Shown: positions 26,560 to 35,870 of the stretch, piece by piece
How the letters are laid out: every line of letters begins with the position of its first letter
How positions within the stretch are numbered: position 1 is the first letter of the stretch
Assembly (NCBI GenBank): GCA_963794655.1
Contig: CAWCEV010000006.1
Span: forward strand, 496,001 to 560,000
DNA length: 64,000 bases
Reading direction: 5' to 3'
From: Roseiarcus sp963794655
Lineage (GTDB): Bacteria > Pseudomonadota > Alphaproteobacteria > Rhizobiales > Beijerinckiaceae
Program-made: the position numbers and the translations under genes
The notes under the pieces: model-generated
What the model was told of the DNA's origin: nothing
The model's database searches: none
The model's input: only the letters and a program-made list of their open reading frames with translations

Positions 26560-27519
26560 ATGGGTATGATGAAATGGCTTGCGGCTGCGGCGCTGACCGG
26601 AGCTCTCGCCGCCGCGACTCCGGCGCCGGCCAAGGACTACAAGATCGGCTACTCGGTCTTTTGGGGAACCAATCCCTTTCTGGTGACGATGGTGAACGGC
26701 GCCAAGAAGGCTGTCGACGAATGGAAAGCCAAAGGCGTCAACATCGACATGATCGTCACCAACGGCGGCGACGACGACAAGGCCAAACAGGTCTCGGACC
26801 TCGAGGACCTCAGCGCTCAGAAAATCGACGGCGTCCTGATCTTCCCCGGCGACAGCGTCATGGTCGCCGAGCCGATCAAGACCATCTTCAACGCCCAGAA
26901 CATTCCCGTCGTCATCACCGACATCGGCATCAGGTCAGGCAAATACATCAGCCTGATCATCACCGATAACAAGAAGGGCGGCGAGCAGGCCGGCGAATAT
27001 ATGGCCTCGCTGCTTCCCAAGGGCAGCAAGGTCATCACCCTTGATCACGCGCCGACCAACGACAACGGCCAGACCCGGCGCAAGGGGTTCGAGACCAAGT
27101 CGGCCGAGCTCGGCCTGCAGGTGCTTACCGAGCAGCCCGTCGCGCGGCTGACCTTCGACGACTCGCGCAAGGCCATGGAAGATCTGCTCGTCTCCGAGCC
27201 GGATGTGAAAGGCGCCTTCGCGTTCAATCAGCTCGTGCTGCAGGGCGCTTACCAGGCGCTCGAACAGGCGGGAAAGGCTGGCCAGGTCAAGCTTGTCGGC
27301 TTCGACCTCGATCCCGTGTCCTATCAAATGGTGAAGGACGGCAAGATTGACGCGCTGGTCGTCCAGGACCCGTTCAAGATGGGCTACGAAGGCATGAACA
27401 CCGTCATCACCAAACTTGAGGGCGGCCAGGTCAACGAGTTCATGGGCCTCGGCACGAAACTGCTAACCAAGGCGAACGCCGCCGAATTCGCCAACGATCC
27501 GCAAGTCACCGGCAAGTGA
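26560..27519 (+). CDS. Periplasmic sugar-binding protein, system D
   Basis: 319 residues with signal peptide MGMMKWLAAAALTGALAAAT, cleaved after about APA-KD (residue 25). The mature start DYKIGYSVFWGTNPFLVTMVNGAKKAVDEW and VITLDHAPTNDNGQTRRKGF show the type-I binding fold of sugar importers. A GGGGAGACG ribosome site lies at the right distance from the ATG. It opens the three-gene system D operon and is followed by GC-rich stem-loops before the ATPase. Substrate unknown. Confidence 0.92.
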   Translation: MGMMKWLAAAALTGALAAATPAPAKDYKIGYSVFWGTNPFLVTMVNGAKKAVDEWKAKGVNIDMIVTNGGDDDKAKQVSDLEDLSAQKIDGVLIFPGDSVMVAEPIKTIFNAQNIPVVITDIGIRSGKYISLIITDNKKGGEQAGEYMASLLPKGSKVITLDHAPTNDNGQTRRKGFETKSAELGLQVLTEQPVARLTFDDSRKAMEDLLVSEPDVKGAFAFNQLVLQGAYQALEQAGKAGQVKLVGFDLDPVSYQMVKDGKIDALVVQDPFKMGYEGMNTVITKLEGGQVNEFMGLGTKLLTKANAAEFANDPQVTGK

Positions 27520-27528
27520 CGCCCTCGT

Positions 27529-27561
27529 CCGGCCGGACTTTCCGTCCGAACCTCCGGCCGG
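27529..27561 (+). terminator. Intercistronic stem-loop after the system D binding-protein gene
   Basis: Nine-base arms CCGGCCGGA (27529-27537) and TCCGGCCGG (27553-27561). A second palindrome, GCCCGGCCGGGC, follows around 27577-27589. They lie in the 91-base gap before the ATPase and probably attenuate read-through or protect the binding-protein message. Confidence 0.6.
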
Positions 27562-27610
27562 CGCGCGCACAAAGCGCCCGGCCGGGCTGCGAACGCCGCT
27601 ATTGCCGGGA

Positions 27611-29152
27611 ATGGTAGTCGCCGAGGGCGAGCGCGCCGCCCTGCTGCGGTGCCGGGGGCTCACGCGCAGTTTTGGCGCGGTCCGCGCCCTTCGCGGCGTC
27701 GACTTCTCGATCGCGGCTGGTCGCGTTCGCGGCCTCGTCGGTGAGAACGGCGCCGGTAAATCGACGCTGGCCAAGATCATCGCGGGCGTACATCCCCCGG
27801 ATGGGGGAGCGATCGAGCTCGACGGCCGGCCGGTGCGGTTCAGCGGCGCCGAGCAGGCCCTGCAGCAGCATATTGTCACCGTGCATCAGGACATCAATCT
27901 CGTTCAGACGATGAGCGTGGCCGAGAATCTCCTGCTCAACAACGAGCCGACGCACCGCCTCGGAATCATTCGCCGCAAGACCATGCGGGCGGCGGCGCAG
28001 AACCTGCTCGAGAAATATGAAATCGCGGTCGACCCGGACGAAACCGTCGGGGCGCTCGCAAACGACCTCAAGAAGATGGTGCAGATCGTCAAGGCGGTCA
28101 GCCTCGAGCCGAGGATCCTGATACTGGACGAGCCAACGTCGTCATTGACCGAAGCGCAGGTTCGCGTCGCCCTGCGCCTTATCAGGCAGCTTGCGTCGCA
28201 AGACGTCGGCGTGGTGCTGATATCGCATTATCTCGCCGAAATATTCGAGGTTGCGGACGACCTGACGGTCATGCGCGACGGTGAGGTGGTGGCGGACGGG
28301 CGGGTGAGCGAAACCACGCTGCCGCAGGTCGTGGCCCAAATGGTTGGACGCAGAGTCGACGCCACGCGCCGCGTCGCGCATGTCGGCGCCGCCGTTCCGC
28401 CGGCCCCTTTGATGACGGTCGAGAACCTGAGCGTCCCCGGGCTTCTGCAAAATGTCAGCTTCGCTCTGCGGAGCGGCGAAGTGCTTGGCGTCACCGGTCT
28501 CGCCGGCTCTGGCCTTCACGAGCTGTCGAAGGGTTTGTTTGGGGCGGCGGGCCGCAAGGCCTCTGGCCGGATTCTGATTCAAGGGGTCCCCGTTCCTGCC
28601 CAAGATCCGGCGGCTGCACTCAAAAGCGGGATCGCGCTGCTCACCAGCGACCGGCTTGGCGAGGGCATTTTGCCGAACTTCACGCTCGTCGAGAATATCT
28701 GCCTTCCGATCCTGTCGCGGTTTCGACGCCCGGGCGGCGTTCTCGATTTTGCCGAAATGCGGCGCACGACGGAGCGAAATATCCAGCGCCTGCGTGTTCA
28801 CGCCCCCGGTCCCTCGGCTCTCGCACGCCAACTCTCCGGCGGCAACCAGCAGAAGGTCCTGTTCGCCAAATGGATCGAGACGGCGCCGAAGGTGATCGTG
28901 ATGGACGAGCCGACAATCGGCATCGACATCGGCGCCAAGGAAGAGATTCGCAAGATCATCGACGAGATCGCCGGCGCGGGCGTTGGCGTCGTGCTGGTGA
29001 CGACGGAGCTCGACGAGCTCGTGCTGTTGTGCGATCGCGTGCTTGTCATGTTCCGGGGCGCCGTCATCGGCGAACTGTCGGGCGAGGCTGTAAATCGCGA
29101 ACGCATCCTGCATGCTGCGGCCTGCGGAGAAATTCAGGCGGTCGCCGCGTGA
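27611..29152 (+). CDS. Sugar ABC transporter duplicated ATPase (CUT2), system D
   Basis: 513-residue ATPase: Walker A GENGAGKSTLAK and LILDEPTSSLT in the first half; GLAGSGLHELS, LSGGNQQKVLFAKWI and IVMDEPTIGIDIG in the second half. The last motif has Ile where most family members have Arg. ATG 27611 is chosen over the in-frame TTG 27602. Neither has a good ribosome site. The stop overlaps the permease GTG start by four bases. Confidence 0.92.
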   Translation: MVVAEGERAALLRCRGLTRSFGAVRALRGVDFSIAAGRVRGLVGENGAGKSTLAKIIAGVHPPDGGAIELDGRPVRFSGAEQALQQHIVTVHQDINLVQTMSVAENLLLNNEPTHRLGIIRRKTMRAAAQNLLEKYEIAVDPDETVGALANDLKKMVQIVKAVSLEPRILILDEPTSSLTEAQVRVALRLIRQLASQDVGVVLISHYLAEIFEVADDLTVMRDGEVVADGRVSETTLPQVVAQMVGRRVDATRRVAHVGAAVPPAPLMTVENLSVPGLLQNVSFALRSGEVLGVTGLAGSGLHELSKGLFGAAGRKASGRILIQGVPVPAQDPAAALKSGIALLTSDRLGEGILPNFTLVENICLPILSRFRRPGGVLDFAEMRRTTERNIQRLRVHAPGPSALARQLSGGNQQKVLFAKWIETAPKVIVMDEPTIGIDIGAKEEIRKIIDEIAGAGVGVVLVTTELDELVLLCDRVLVMFRGAVIGELSGEAVNRERILHAAACGEIQAVAA

Positions 29153-30249
29153 CAACCTTGTCCTCGCCGAAACCACAGCCTCTGGCCGGCTCACGGCTCC
29201 TCGCAAGCCTCAAGCGCTCCTATAGCCTCATCCAGGCGCTCGGGGTTCTCGCGATCCTGATCGTCGCCATGCAAATCGCCAACGACCGTTTCCTCTCGCC
29301 GGTCAATGTCGGCAACCTGCTGGGCCAGATGACGATCATGCTCATCGTCGCCGCGGGGATGACGATTGTCATGATTGCCGGCGAATTGGACGTTTCGGTC
29401 GGCTCTGTCGTCGGCCTGTCGGCGGCCGTCGCCGGCTGGATCATGGTTCGGTGGATCCCGGCGTCGAGCGCGAACGATCATTCCTGGTGGGTGATCGTTC
29501 TGGGGCTGATCGTGCCGCTTTTCGTCGGTCCCGCGCTTGGGCTCTTCGTCGGTCTTATCGTGACCAAGGCGAGAATTCCTTCGTTTATCGTGACGCTCGG
29601 AATGCTGATGATCGCCCGGAGCCTGACGCTCGTCGTTACTCAGGGACAGCCCATTCCGGACATGCCGCAGATCGTGCGGTCCTTTGGCCAGGGGCGCTGG
29701 GTGCAAGTCCCGCTGCCAATCGCCTTCAGCGATTATTTTCGTACCGGCTCGCTTTCAGAATTGCTTGTCTGGTTCCCGATCCAGAACATCGTTTGGGTCG
29801 CGGCGGTCGTCTACGCCGTGGGCTGGTTCGTTCTTGAGCGCACGGCTTTCGGCAAGCGCGTCTATGCGGTCGGCTCCAACCGGACCGTGGCGATCCTGTC
29901 CGGCATCCGCGCCGACCGGATCAAGATTCAATGCCTGATGATTGTCGGGTTCACAGCCTCGCTGGCCGGCGTCGTCAGCGTGTCGCGGCTCGGAGCGGTC
30001 TCGCCAAATACGGGGGAAGGGCTGGAGTTCGAGGTGATCGCCGCGGTCGTGATCGGCGGCACCGGTCTTTACGGCGGGCAAGGCAAGATTCTTCGCACGA
30101 TCATCGGCGTGATCATCATCGCGCTGACGAGGAATTTCCTCAATCTGGCGCGCATCGCGATCTTCTGGCAGGGATTCGCGACCGGCGCGATCATCTTGGG
30201 CGCAGTCCTGCTCGAAGCGCTGCAGCGGCAAATCTCCGAGAGGCGGTGA
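29149..30249 (+). CDS. Sugar ABC transporter permease (CUT2), system D
   Basis: 366-residue permease starting at GTG 29149, which overlaps the ATPase stop (GTGA). Motifs are MIAGELDVSVGSVVGLSAAV, RIPSFIVTLGMLMIARSL and AAVVIGGTGLYGGQGKILRTIIG. It is larger than the other permeases because of a longer periplasmic loop with DMPQIVRSFGQGRWVQVPLP. The much longer open frame upstream is a shadow of the ATPase gene. Confidence 0.91.
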   Translation: MTTLSSPKPQPLAGSRLLASLKRSYSLIQALGVLAILIVAMQIANDRFLSPVNVGNLLGQMTIMLIVAAGMTIVMIAGELDVSVGSVVGLSAAVAGWIMVRWIPASSANDHSWWVIVLGLIVPLFVGPALGLFVGLIVTKARIPSFIVTLGMLMIARSLTLVVTQGQPIPDMPQIVRSFGQGRWVQVPLPIAFSDYFRTGSLSELLVWFPIQNIVWVAAVVYAVGWFVLERTAFGKRVYAVGSNRTVAILSGIRADRIKIQCLMIVGFTASLAGVVSVSRLGAVSPNTGEGLEFEVIAAVVIGGTGLYGGQGKILRTIIGVIIIALTRNFLNLARIAIFWQGFATGAIILGAVLLEALQRQISERR

Positions 30250-30565
30250 GAGAACCGCGTCTAAAATCATTGCGGAAAATCAGAAATATGGCTTAATCTG
30301 CCCGCGATGACAACGCCGATATTTCTCGCCAAGACCGCAGGGCCGCCGTTCCAGCGCACACGGGTGCGACGACAAGGGGCGGAAAGATTGGTTCCCGCTC
30401 TAGCGCCGCACAACCCATTGAAAAGTCCCGATTCGGACGAGTGAATCCAAGAAAGTCCAAGAGAATCCAACCCGCGCGGGCGGGTCCTTGGGCCTGAAAC
30501 AGGGCCGAAGCCAAGAAAACCCAAATCGGATCGCCCCGACCAGCGCCGGGGACGTTGACGAAAGC
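30250..30565. repeat. Intergenic stretch resembling a dispersed Hyphomicrobiales repeat
   Basis: 316 bases between convergent genes with no supported gene. The minus strand reads through a degenerate TTGGATTCTCTTGGACTT / TTTCTTGGATTC tract (near 30444-30473) and GTTTTCTTGGCTTCGG. Short TCCAAGA copies recur. Translations of this region (LDFLGFTRPNRDFSMGC) look like the spurious ORFs I recall being annotated repeatedly in related genomes, which suggests a multicopy intergenic element. This is an inference that needs a genome-wide search. Confidence 0.4.
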
Positions 30566-32023
30566 TCAGGATGGCGCGCCCCCGAAGCCCTTGAGCCGCG
30601 CATAGAGGTCGGTGTAGCGGCCGAAGCCATCGTCGTATTGCGTCCGCAAAGCCCGGTTGGGTTCGAACGTGCGGTCGAGTCGCACCATGCGATCCGCCGC
30701 CTCCTCGATGGACGGAAAGACGCCCGCAGCGACGCCGGCGAGCACGCCGGCGCCGACAACGCCGGCGTCGACGCATTCGACCCGATCGATCGGCCGACCC
30801 AGGACGTCGGCCCGGATTTGGCACCAGACGGAGGAGCGGGCTCCCCCGCCGGCGTGACGCAGGCGCGTTGTCGTCACGGCCGACGAGGCTTCGAGCGCGC
30901 CGAGCAGCAGGCGGACGGAATAGGCGACGCCCTCGAGGACCGAGCGCGCGAGTTCGCTCGCCCCCATCGAGGCGTCGAGGCCGGCAAATGAAGCGCGCGC
31001 CGCAATATCCCAAAGCGGCGCCCGCTCGCCTTGCAAATGCGGCAGGAAGACGGGCGCCGGACGCTCGCGAACGCTCATCGCCGCAAGGGCTGAAACCTCC
31101 TCCGCGCTGCGGCCCAGAAGCCCGGCGAGCCAGGCGACCGAGGCCCCGCCCGCCTGCGTAGGGCCGGCGTGCAGCGTGATCCCTTCGCAACTCGGAAACG
31201 AGATCACGCCCGGCGCCGGAACGCGTCGCGACGAAACAATGCCGACGACTTCGCTTGTCCCGCTCAGGTAGCCGGTGTCGCCGTCCTTGACCGCGCCCAC
31301 GCCGAGCATGCCAGCCCATGCGTCCATGGTCGCCGCCGCGACCGGAATGCCGGCGCCCGGCAGGCCGGCGCGAACGCGACCGATCATCGCGGTTGGTTTG
31401 CGCAACGGCGGCAGCCGCTCCGCCGCGCCGGGCGCGAGGGCGATGAGCTTGTCGATATAGCGAAGAGACGAATCGACGACGCCGAACGAGGAGAGCGGGT
31501 CGGCGCAGGCTTCGCCGGTCAGTCGGAGAAGGCAATAGTCCTTGGGCGCCATGACCCAGCGCGTGCGGCTCCAGATATCGGGACGGGCGCGCGCCATCCA
31601 CGCCATGCGGCTCAACACGTGGCTGGCGTCGATCGGTAGTGGCGCGCCCCACCATTTCAGGCGCGCCTCTTCGGCGATCGTACGGTCGAGTCTTGCCGCG
31701 TCTTCAGCGCAGCGCCCGTCCTGCCAGACGATCGCCGGCGCCAGCGCCTGGCCCTTGGCGTCGACGAACACATGCGTGTTGACCTGGCTGCATAGCCCGA
31801 GTGCCGCAACCGCGTCCGGCGAAACGCCGTCAAGCACTCCGGCCAGGCCTGAGACCGCCGCGGATATCCAATCTTCCGGCGCTTGCTCGACGAATTGCGG
31901 CGCCGGCCGCGAGGTGGCGACCGCGCTCGACCGCTGAGCTAGAAGGGTCCCGCGGGAATCGAACAAAGCCGTCTTGACCGACGTAGTCCCGACATCCACG
32001 CCGATGAGAAACGGACCCTTCAT
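30566..32023 (-). CDS. FGGY-family carbohydrate kinase (xylulokinase-like)
   Basis: 485-residue kinase that phosphorylates a sugar or polyol with ATP. The first FGGY half shows LIGVDVGTTSVKTALFDSRG and CSQVNTHVFVD. The second half shows GDTGYLSGTSEVVG (adenosine-binding motif) and FLPHLQGERAPLWD, close to the family signature. HAGGGARSSVWCQIRADVLGRPI is the C-terminal nucleotide-binding segment. ATG 32023 follows GGAAGGGGGGAGT. It is divergent from system E and convergent with system D, so it could serve either; the exact sugar is not known. Confidence 0.88.
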   Translation of the reverse strand: MKGPFLIGVDVGTTSVKTALFDSRGTLLAQRSSAVATSRPAPQFVEQAPEDWISAAVSGLAGVLDGVSPDAVAALGLCSQVNTHVFVDAKGQALAPAIVWQDGRCAEDAARLDRTIAEEARLKWWGAPLPIDASHVLSRMAWMARARPDIWSRTRWVMAPKDYCLLRLTGEACADPLSSFGVVDSSLRYIDKLIALAPGAAERLPPLRKPTAMIGRVRAGLPGAGIPVAAATMDAWAGMLGVGAVKDGDTGYLSGTSEVVGIVSSRRVPAPGVISFPSCEGITLHAGPTQAGGASVAWLAGLLGRSAEEVSALAAMSVRERPAPVFLPHLQGERAPLWDIAARASFAGLDASMGASELARSVLEGVAYSVRLLLGALEASSAVTTTRLRHAGGGARSSVWCQIRADVLGRPIDRVECVDAGVVGAGVLAGVAAGVFPSIEEAADRMVRLDRTFEPNRALRTQYDDGFGRYTDLYARLKGFGGAPS

Positions 32024-32121
32024 ACTCCCCCCTTCCGACCTCGGGCCTCCGTTTGCAGTTTGTAGACGCAATGCTAGGCTCGCGTCAGCAGAACGGGACC
32101 GAAAGAGCGGGAGGCATCACT

Positions 32122-33058
32122 TTGAACAAGACTTCTCATTTGGCGAGTCGGGGCGGCCATATCGGCGGCGTTGGTCCTCGCGGGCGCCCCGGCGGCCGCG
32201 TTTGCCGCCGCGAAGATCGCGGTGATCACGCCCTATCTCGCTCAGCCCGGCACACAGTTTTACGTCGAGGCGTTTCAGGAAGCGGCCAAGGCCAATGGCT
32301 GGGACGTCAACGTGATCGACACCAAAGGCGATGTCGCCGCCGCAATCAGCAGGATCGAGGACGTCTCCAACCAGAAGGTGGACGCGATAGTCATCAACGT
32401 CGATCCCGGCCAGGTCGCGGCGGGCCTCGAGACCGCGAAGAGCGCGGGAATTCCGGTGTTCGGGATGGACGCAGGGGCAAATCCGCTTCTCGTGACCAAC
32501 GTGACCAGCAACGGCTACTCGATGGCCGCCGACACCGCCGCCTATGTCGCCAACCGGATCAACGGCAAGGGCGATGTTGTCATGTTCGTCTATGACGCGT
32601 TTCCGCCCGTGCACTCGCGCGACGTGATTGCCGACGCGATCTTCAAGAACAACCCCGACATCAAGGTGCTCGCTCGCGTGACCCCGGACGTCAAGGACGG
32701 CGGTATCGCGGATTCGCGCGCAAAGATGGAAGCGATTCTGGCGGCCAATCCAGCCAAGGGCGCCATCGCCGCGGTTTGGGCGGCCTGGGATCAGCCGGCG
32801 CTTGGCGCGTTGCAGGCGATCGAGGCGGCTGGCCGCGGCAATGAAGGCATTGTCATCACCGGCATCGACGCCAATCCGCAAGCGCGCGAGGCGATCGCCA
32901 AGGGCGGCGATTTCGAGGCGTCGATGGCCCAGGATTTCAAAGGTATCGGCCATACGACCGCCGACGCCGTCAAACGTTATCTCGCGGGGGAAAAGATCAA
33001 GCAGGCTGTGATCTACGTGCCGACCAAACTGATCACCGCGGAAAACGTGAAGGAGTGA
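32122..33058 (+). CDS. Periplasmic sugar-binding protein, system E (apparent frameshift in signal peptide)
   Basis: Type-I periplasmic binding protein; the mature chain begins KIAVITPYLAQPGTQFYVEAFQEAAKANG. In this frame the first available start is TTG 32171, which leaves only half a signal peptide. A GGAGG at 32110 followed seven bases later by TTG 32122 gives MNK in another frame. Skipping one A near 32128 yields MNRLLIWRVGAAISAALVLA, followed by GAPAAAFA and KIAVITPY, an excellent signal peptide. An extra base (sequencing error or recent mutation) is therefore likely. It opens the system E operon. Confidence 0.85.
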
Positions 33059-33059
33059 A

Positions 33060-33077
33060 GGCGGACGGCCGGTCCGC
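33060..33077 (+). terminator. Intercistronic stem-loop after the system E binding-protein gene
   Basis: Arms GGCGGAC and GTCCGCC with a short GGCC-containing loop start one base after the stop codon. They lie in the 52-base spacer before the ATPase start. Confidence 0.55.
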
Positions 33078-33110
33078 CGATTTCAGCGTTGCTCGGGGAA
33101 TGTCCCGGCC

Positions 33111-34613
33111 GTGAACCTGCTCTCGCTTCGAGGCCTCTCGAAGACTTACGGCGGAGTCGCCGCCCTTCGCAACGCCTCGCTCGACGTCGACGCTGGCGAA
33201 GTCCATGCCCTCATGGGCGAGAATGGCGCGGGTAAGTCGACGCTCATAAAGATCCTCGCCGGCGCCGTCAGAGCCGACGCGGGTGAGATCGCTCTCGACG
33301 GGCTGCCGGTCTCGATTTCAAGCACTCGCGACGCCTATCGTTTAGGCCTGCGTTTCCTGCATCAGGAGTTGAATGTCCTGCCGAGGCGGAGCGTCGCCGA
33401 GAACCTGTTTCTCGGGCACCCCTACCCGACGCGGTTCGGAGGATTGATCGACTGGCGCACGCTCCATGAACAGGCTCGCGCCGCCCTGGCGAAGATCGGA
33501 GTCACAGATATAGCGCCGGATACGACGCTCGGTCGGCTATCGAGCGGCGATCAAATGGTCGTCAAGATCGCTTCAACGTTCCTCGAGGACGCATCGCGGG
33601 CTGGCAGGCTTTTCGTCATGGACGAACCAACCGCCGCCCTTTCGAACGAGGAGGCCGCGCGGCTCTTTCGCATCATGGGCGAGCTAAAGCGCCGCGGCGG
33701 AGCGGTCATCTATGTGTCGCATCGAATCGACGAGGTGCTGAGGATCAGCGATCGCATCACGGTCATGCGCGATGGAACGAGCGCGGCGCCGATCCCGACA
33801 GGTGAAGCGACCCGCGCGGTGTTGATTGATCGCATGACCGGCCGCGCCATCGGGACGGCCCCGATCGCGGCGGCTCCCTCGCGGCCAGATATCGCCCTAG
33901 CCGTGCAGGGGATGACGGGGAATGGCCTCACGGACATATCCTTCGAAGTCCGCGAGGGCGAAATCCTCGGTATAGCCGGCCTCGGCGAAGCGGGCGGCGA
34001 TCGTCTGCTCAACTCTCTGATGTGCGGGGCGCGGCGCGGCGACATTTCGATCCGAGGCCACCGCATTCGCATTCGCAGTCCAGCCGAGGCCTGGCGGCAA
34101 GGCCTCGCCTATGTTCCGGGCGAGCGCCGGTCTAAAGGGCTTTTGCTGTCTCAAGACATCGCGCGCAATGTCGCTTTGCCCCACCTCGCCCGGCTCGCAC
34201 GCCTTCGGACCTTGGTGAATCGACCGGCCGAAGTCGCCGAGGCGGCTTCTTTTGGCCGGCGTGTGCGCCTGCGAGCCGGAGGACCGCGCCAAAGCGTCTG
34301 GCGGCTTAGCGGAGGCAATCAGCAAAAGGTCATGTTCGCGCGCGCGGTCGCCGGGGCGCCGCGTGTTCTCCTGCTCGACGAGCCCACCCGCGGCGTCGAC
34401 ATCGCCGCGAAATTCGATGTCCACATTCTCCTGCGTGAAATCGCTGACGCGGGCGCGGCGATTGTGCTCGCTTCCTCCGATCACGAGGAACTGCTCGCGC
34501 TGTGCAGCAGGATCATGATCCTGAGGAATGGGCGGATTTCGCGAAGCGTTTCTTCCGCAGGGCTGACGACCGGGGATCTGCTCGCGCTCTGCTACGGTGG
34601 ATCGACCGAATGA
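33111..34613 (+). CDS. Sugar ABC transporter duplicated ATPase (CUT2), system E
   Basis: 500-residue ATPase starting at GTG 33111. Walker A GENGAGKSTLIK and FVMDEPTAALS lie in the first half; GLGEAGGDRLL (degenerate), LSGGNQQKVMFARAV and LLLDEPTRGVDIA in the second. The first half has the unusual signature LSSGDQMVVKIAS. It follows the binding protein and precedes the permease by 78 bases. Confidence 0.92.
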   Translation: MNLLSLRGLSKTYGGVAALRNASLDVDAGEVHALMGENGAGKSTLIKILAGAVRADAGEIALDGLPVSISSTRDAYRLGLRFLHQELNVLPRRSVAENLFLGHPYPTRFGGLIDWRTLHEQARAALAKIGVTDIAPDTTLGRLSSGDQMVVKIASTFLEDASRAGRLFVMDEPTAALSNEEAARLFRIMGELKRRGGAVIYVSHRIDEVLRISDRITVMRDGTSAAPIPTGEATRAVLIDRMTGRAIGTAPIAAAPSRPDIALAVQGMTGNGLTDISFEVREGEILGIAGLGEAGGDRLLNSLMCGARRGDISIRGHRIRIRSPAEAWRQGLAYVPGERRSKGLLLSQDIARNVALPHLARLARLRTLVNRPAEVAEAASFGRRVRLRAGGPRQSVWRLSGGNQQKVMFARAVAGAPRVLLLDEPTRGVDIAAKFDVHILLREIADAGAAIVLASSDHEELLALCSRIMILRNGRISRSVSSAGLTTGDLLALCYGGSTE

Positions 34614-34691
34614 TTCCGCATAGCGATCTTCGGTTTCAATCGTCGAAGCTCGCCGGCCGATGCGGAAGCCCGTGTTCCTGCTCGGAATTTG

Positions 34692-35696
34692 ATGGGCGCG
34701 TCTCAATACCGCCCGGCAATCCATAGTTTGACCCGGAAGATGATCGCGTTCGTCCGAAGATACGGAACCCTGCTCGGAATCGTGGCGGTCATCAGCTATT
34801 TCTCGCTCGAGCTGCCCGATACCTTCCTTACCGGGCGCAATATCATCAACATATCCCAGCAAATGAGTATGCTCGCCGTGGTCGCGGGGGCGATGACGGT
34901 GGTGATGGCGATGGGCGACTTCGATCTCAGTGTCGGTTCTATGGCGAGCCTGTCCGGGATTGTCGCCGCCCTCGTGTTCATATCAGGCGGCTCGACGCCG
35001 GCGGCGATCGGCGCGTCGCTGCTTTGCGGGCTCGCTGGGGGCCTGGTTAACGGATTTCTCGTCTCATATGTCGGCATCCTGCCGTTCATCGCGACACTCG
35101 GGGCGATGACGGTCTACGGCGGCCTGGCGTTCAAGCTTTCGGGCGGCGAGACCTTGTTCGGCGCCGCGATCCCACACAGCTTTTCCGATTTCGCGCGTGG
35201 CGGGGTTCCATTTTTCTCGACCGGCTTGGTTCTGCCCAACCTGACGCTGGTCGCAATTGCGGCAGCCGCAATCATTTGGGGTCTGCTCGAGCAGACCATC
35301 GTCGGGCGTCGAATTTACGCTATCGGCGACAACGCGGAAGCTGCGCGTCTCGCGGGCGTCAGGGTGCGTCCCCTGCAACTCGCCGCGTTTGGAGTTGCGG
35401 GTCTCGGCGCTGCGGGCGCGGGCCTGATGTACGCTAGCCGCGTCGCCTCAGCCAATCCAACCCAGGGCGCAGGCCTTATGCTGGACGCGATTGCCGCCGT
35501 CTTCCTGGGTCAAACAATGACTGAGGAGGGCGAGCCGAAGGTTCTGGCGACAATCGCGGGAGTGTTGATTCTTGGCGTGCTCGGCAATGGCCTGACGCAA
35601 ATGAACGTGGACTCCTACGTCCGCGACATCCTGACCGGTTCTATCGTCATCGCCGCGGTGGCGATCAGCAGCTTCGGAAAGGCGCGGGGGCGGTGA
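34692..35696 (+). CDS. Sugar ABC transporter permease (CUT2), system E
   Basis: 334-residue permease with VMAMGDFDLSVGSMASLSGI, LPFIATLGAMTVYGGLAFKLSGGETLFG and a C-terminal NGLTQMNVDSYVRDILTGSIVIAAV. Asp replaces the usual Glu in the GE/DIDLS motif. ATG 34692 has GGAA five bases upstream; ATG 34740 (MIAFVRRYG) is an equally reasonable start and would remove a polar 16-residue leader. It ends the system E operon. Confidence 0.9.
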   Translation: MGASQYRPAIHSLTRKMIAFVRRYGTLLGIVAVISYFSLELPDTFLTGRNIINISQQMSMLAVVAGAMTVVMAMGDFDLSVGSMASLSGIVAALVFISGGSTPAAIGASLLCGLAGGLVNGFLVSYVGILPFIATLGAMTVYGGLAFKLSGGETLFGAAIPHSFSDFARGGVPFFSTGLVLPNLTLVAIAAAAIIWGLLEQTIVGRRIYAIGDNAEAARLAGVRVRPLQLAAFGVAGLGAAGAGLMYASRVASANPTQGAGLMLDAIAAVFLGQTMTEEGEPKVLATIAGVLILGVLGNGLTQMNVDSYVRDILTGSIVIAAVAISSFGKARGR

Positions 35697-35870
35697 CTCG
35701 AAAACCAGGACGATCGTCAGCGTAGGCAGGCCGGGGGACGAACTTTGTGCTAGAGACGGGGAGCCCGACTATATTGGGCGATCGAAACACGAATTGCTGG
35801 TGATTTTACTGGGGCGCCGCGCTGGCGACGACGCAGCGACAGCCGAGCGCGACAGCGGGAAGGTCTGCCC

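Noticed and set aside
27602..27610. TTG 27602 as the start of the system D ATPase
   Set aside because: ATG 27611 is nine bases later and in frame; the TTG has no better ribosome site.
30267..31655. 462-residue minus-strand frame overlapping the FGGY kinase
   Set aside because: Arg/Gly-rich, no domain; it lies in a shadow frame of the kinase gene and runs into the repeat-like spacer.
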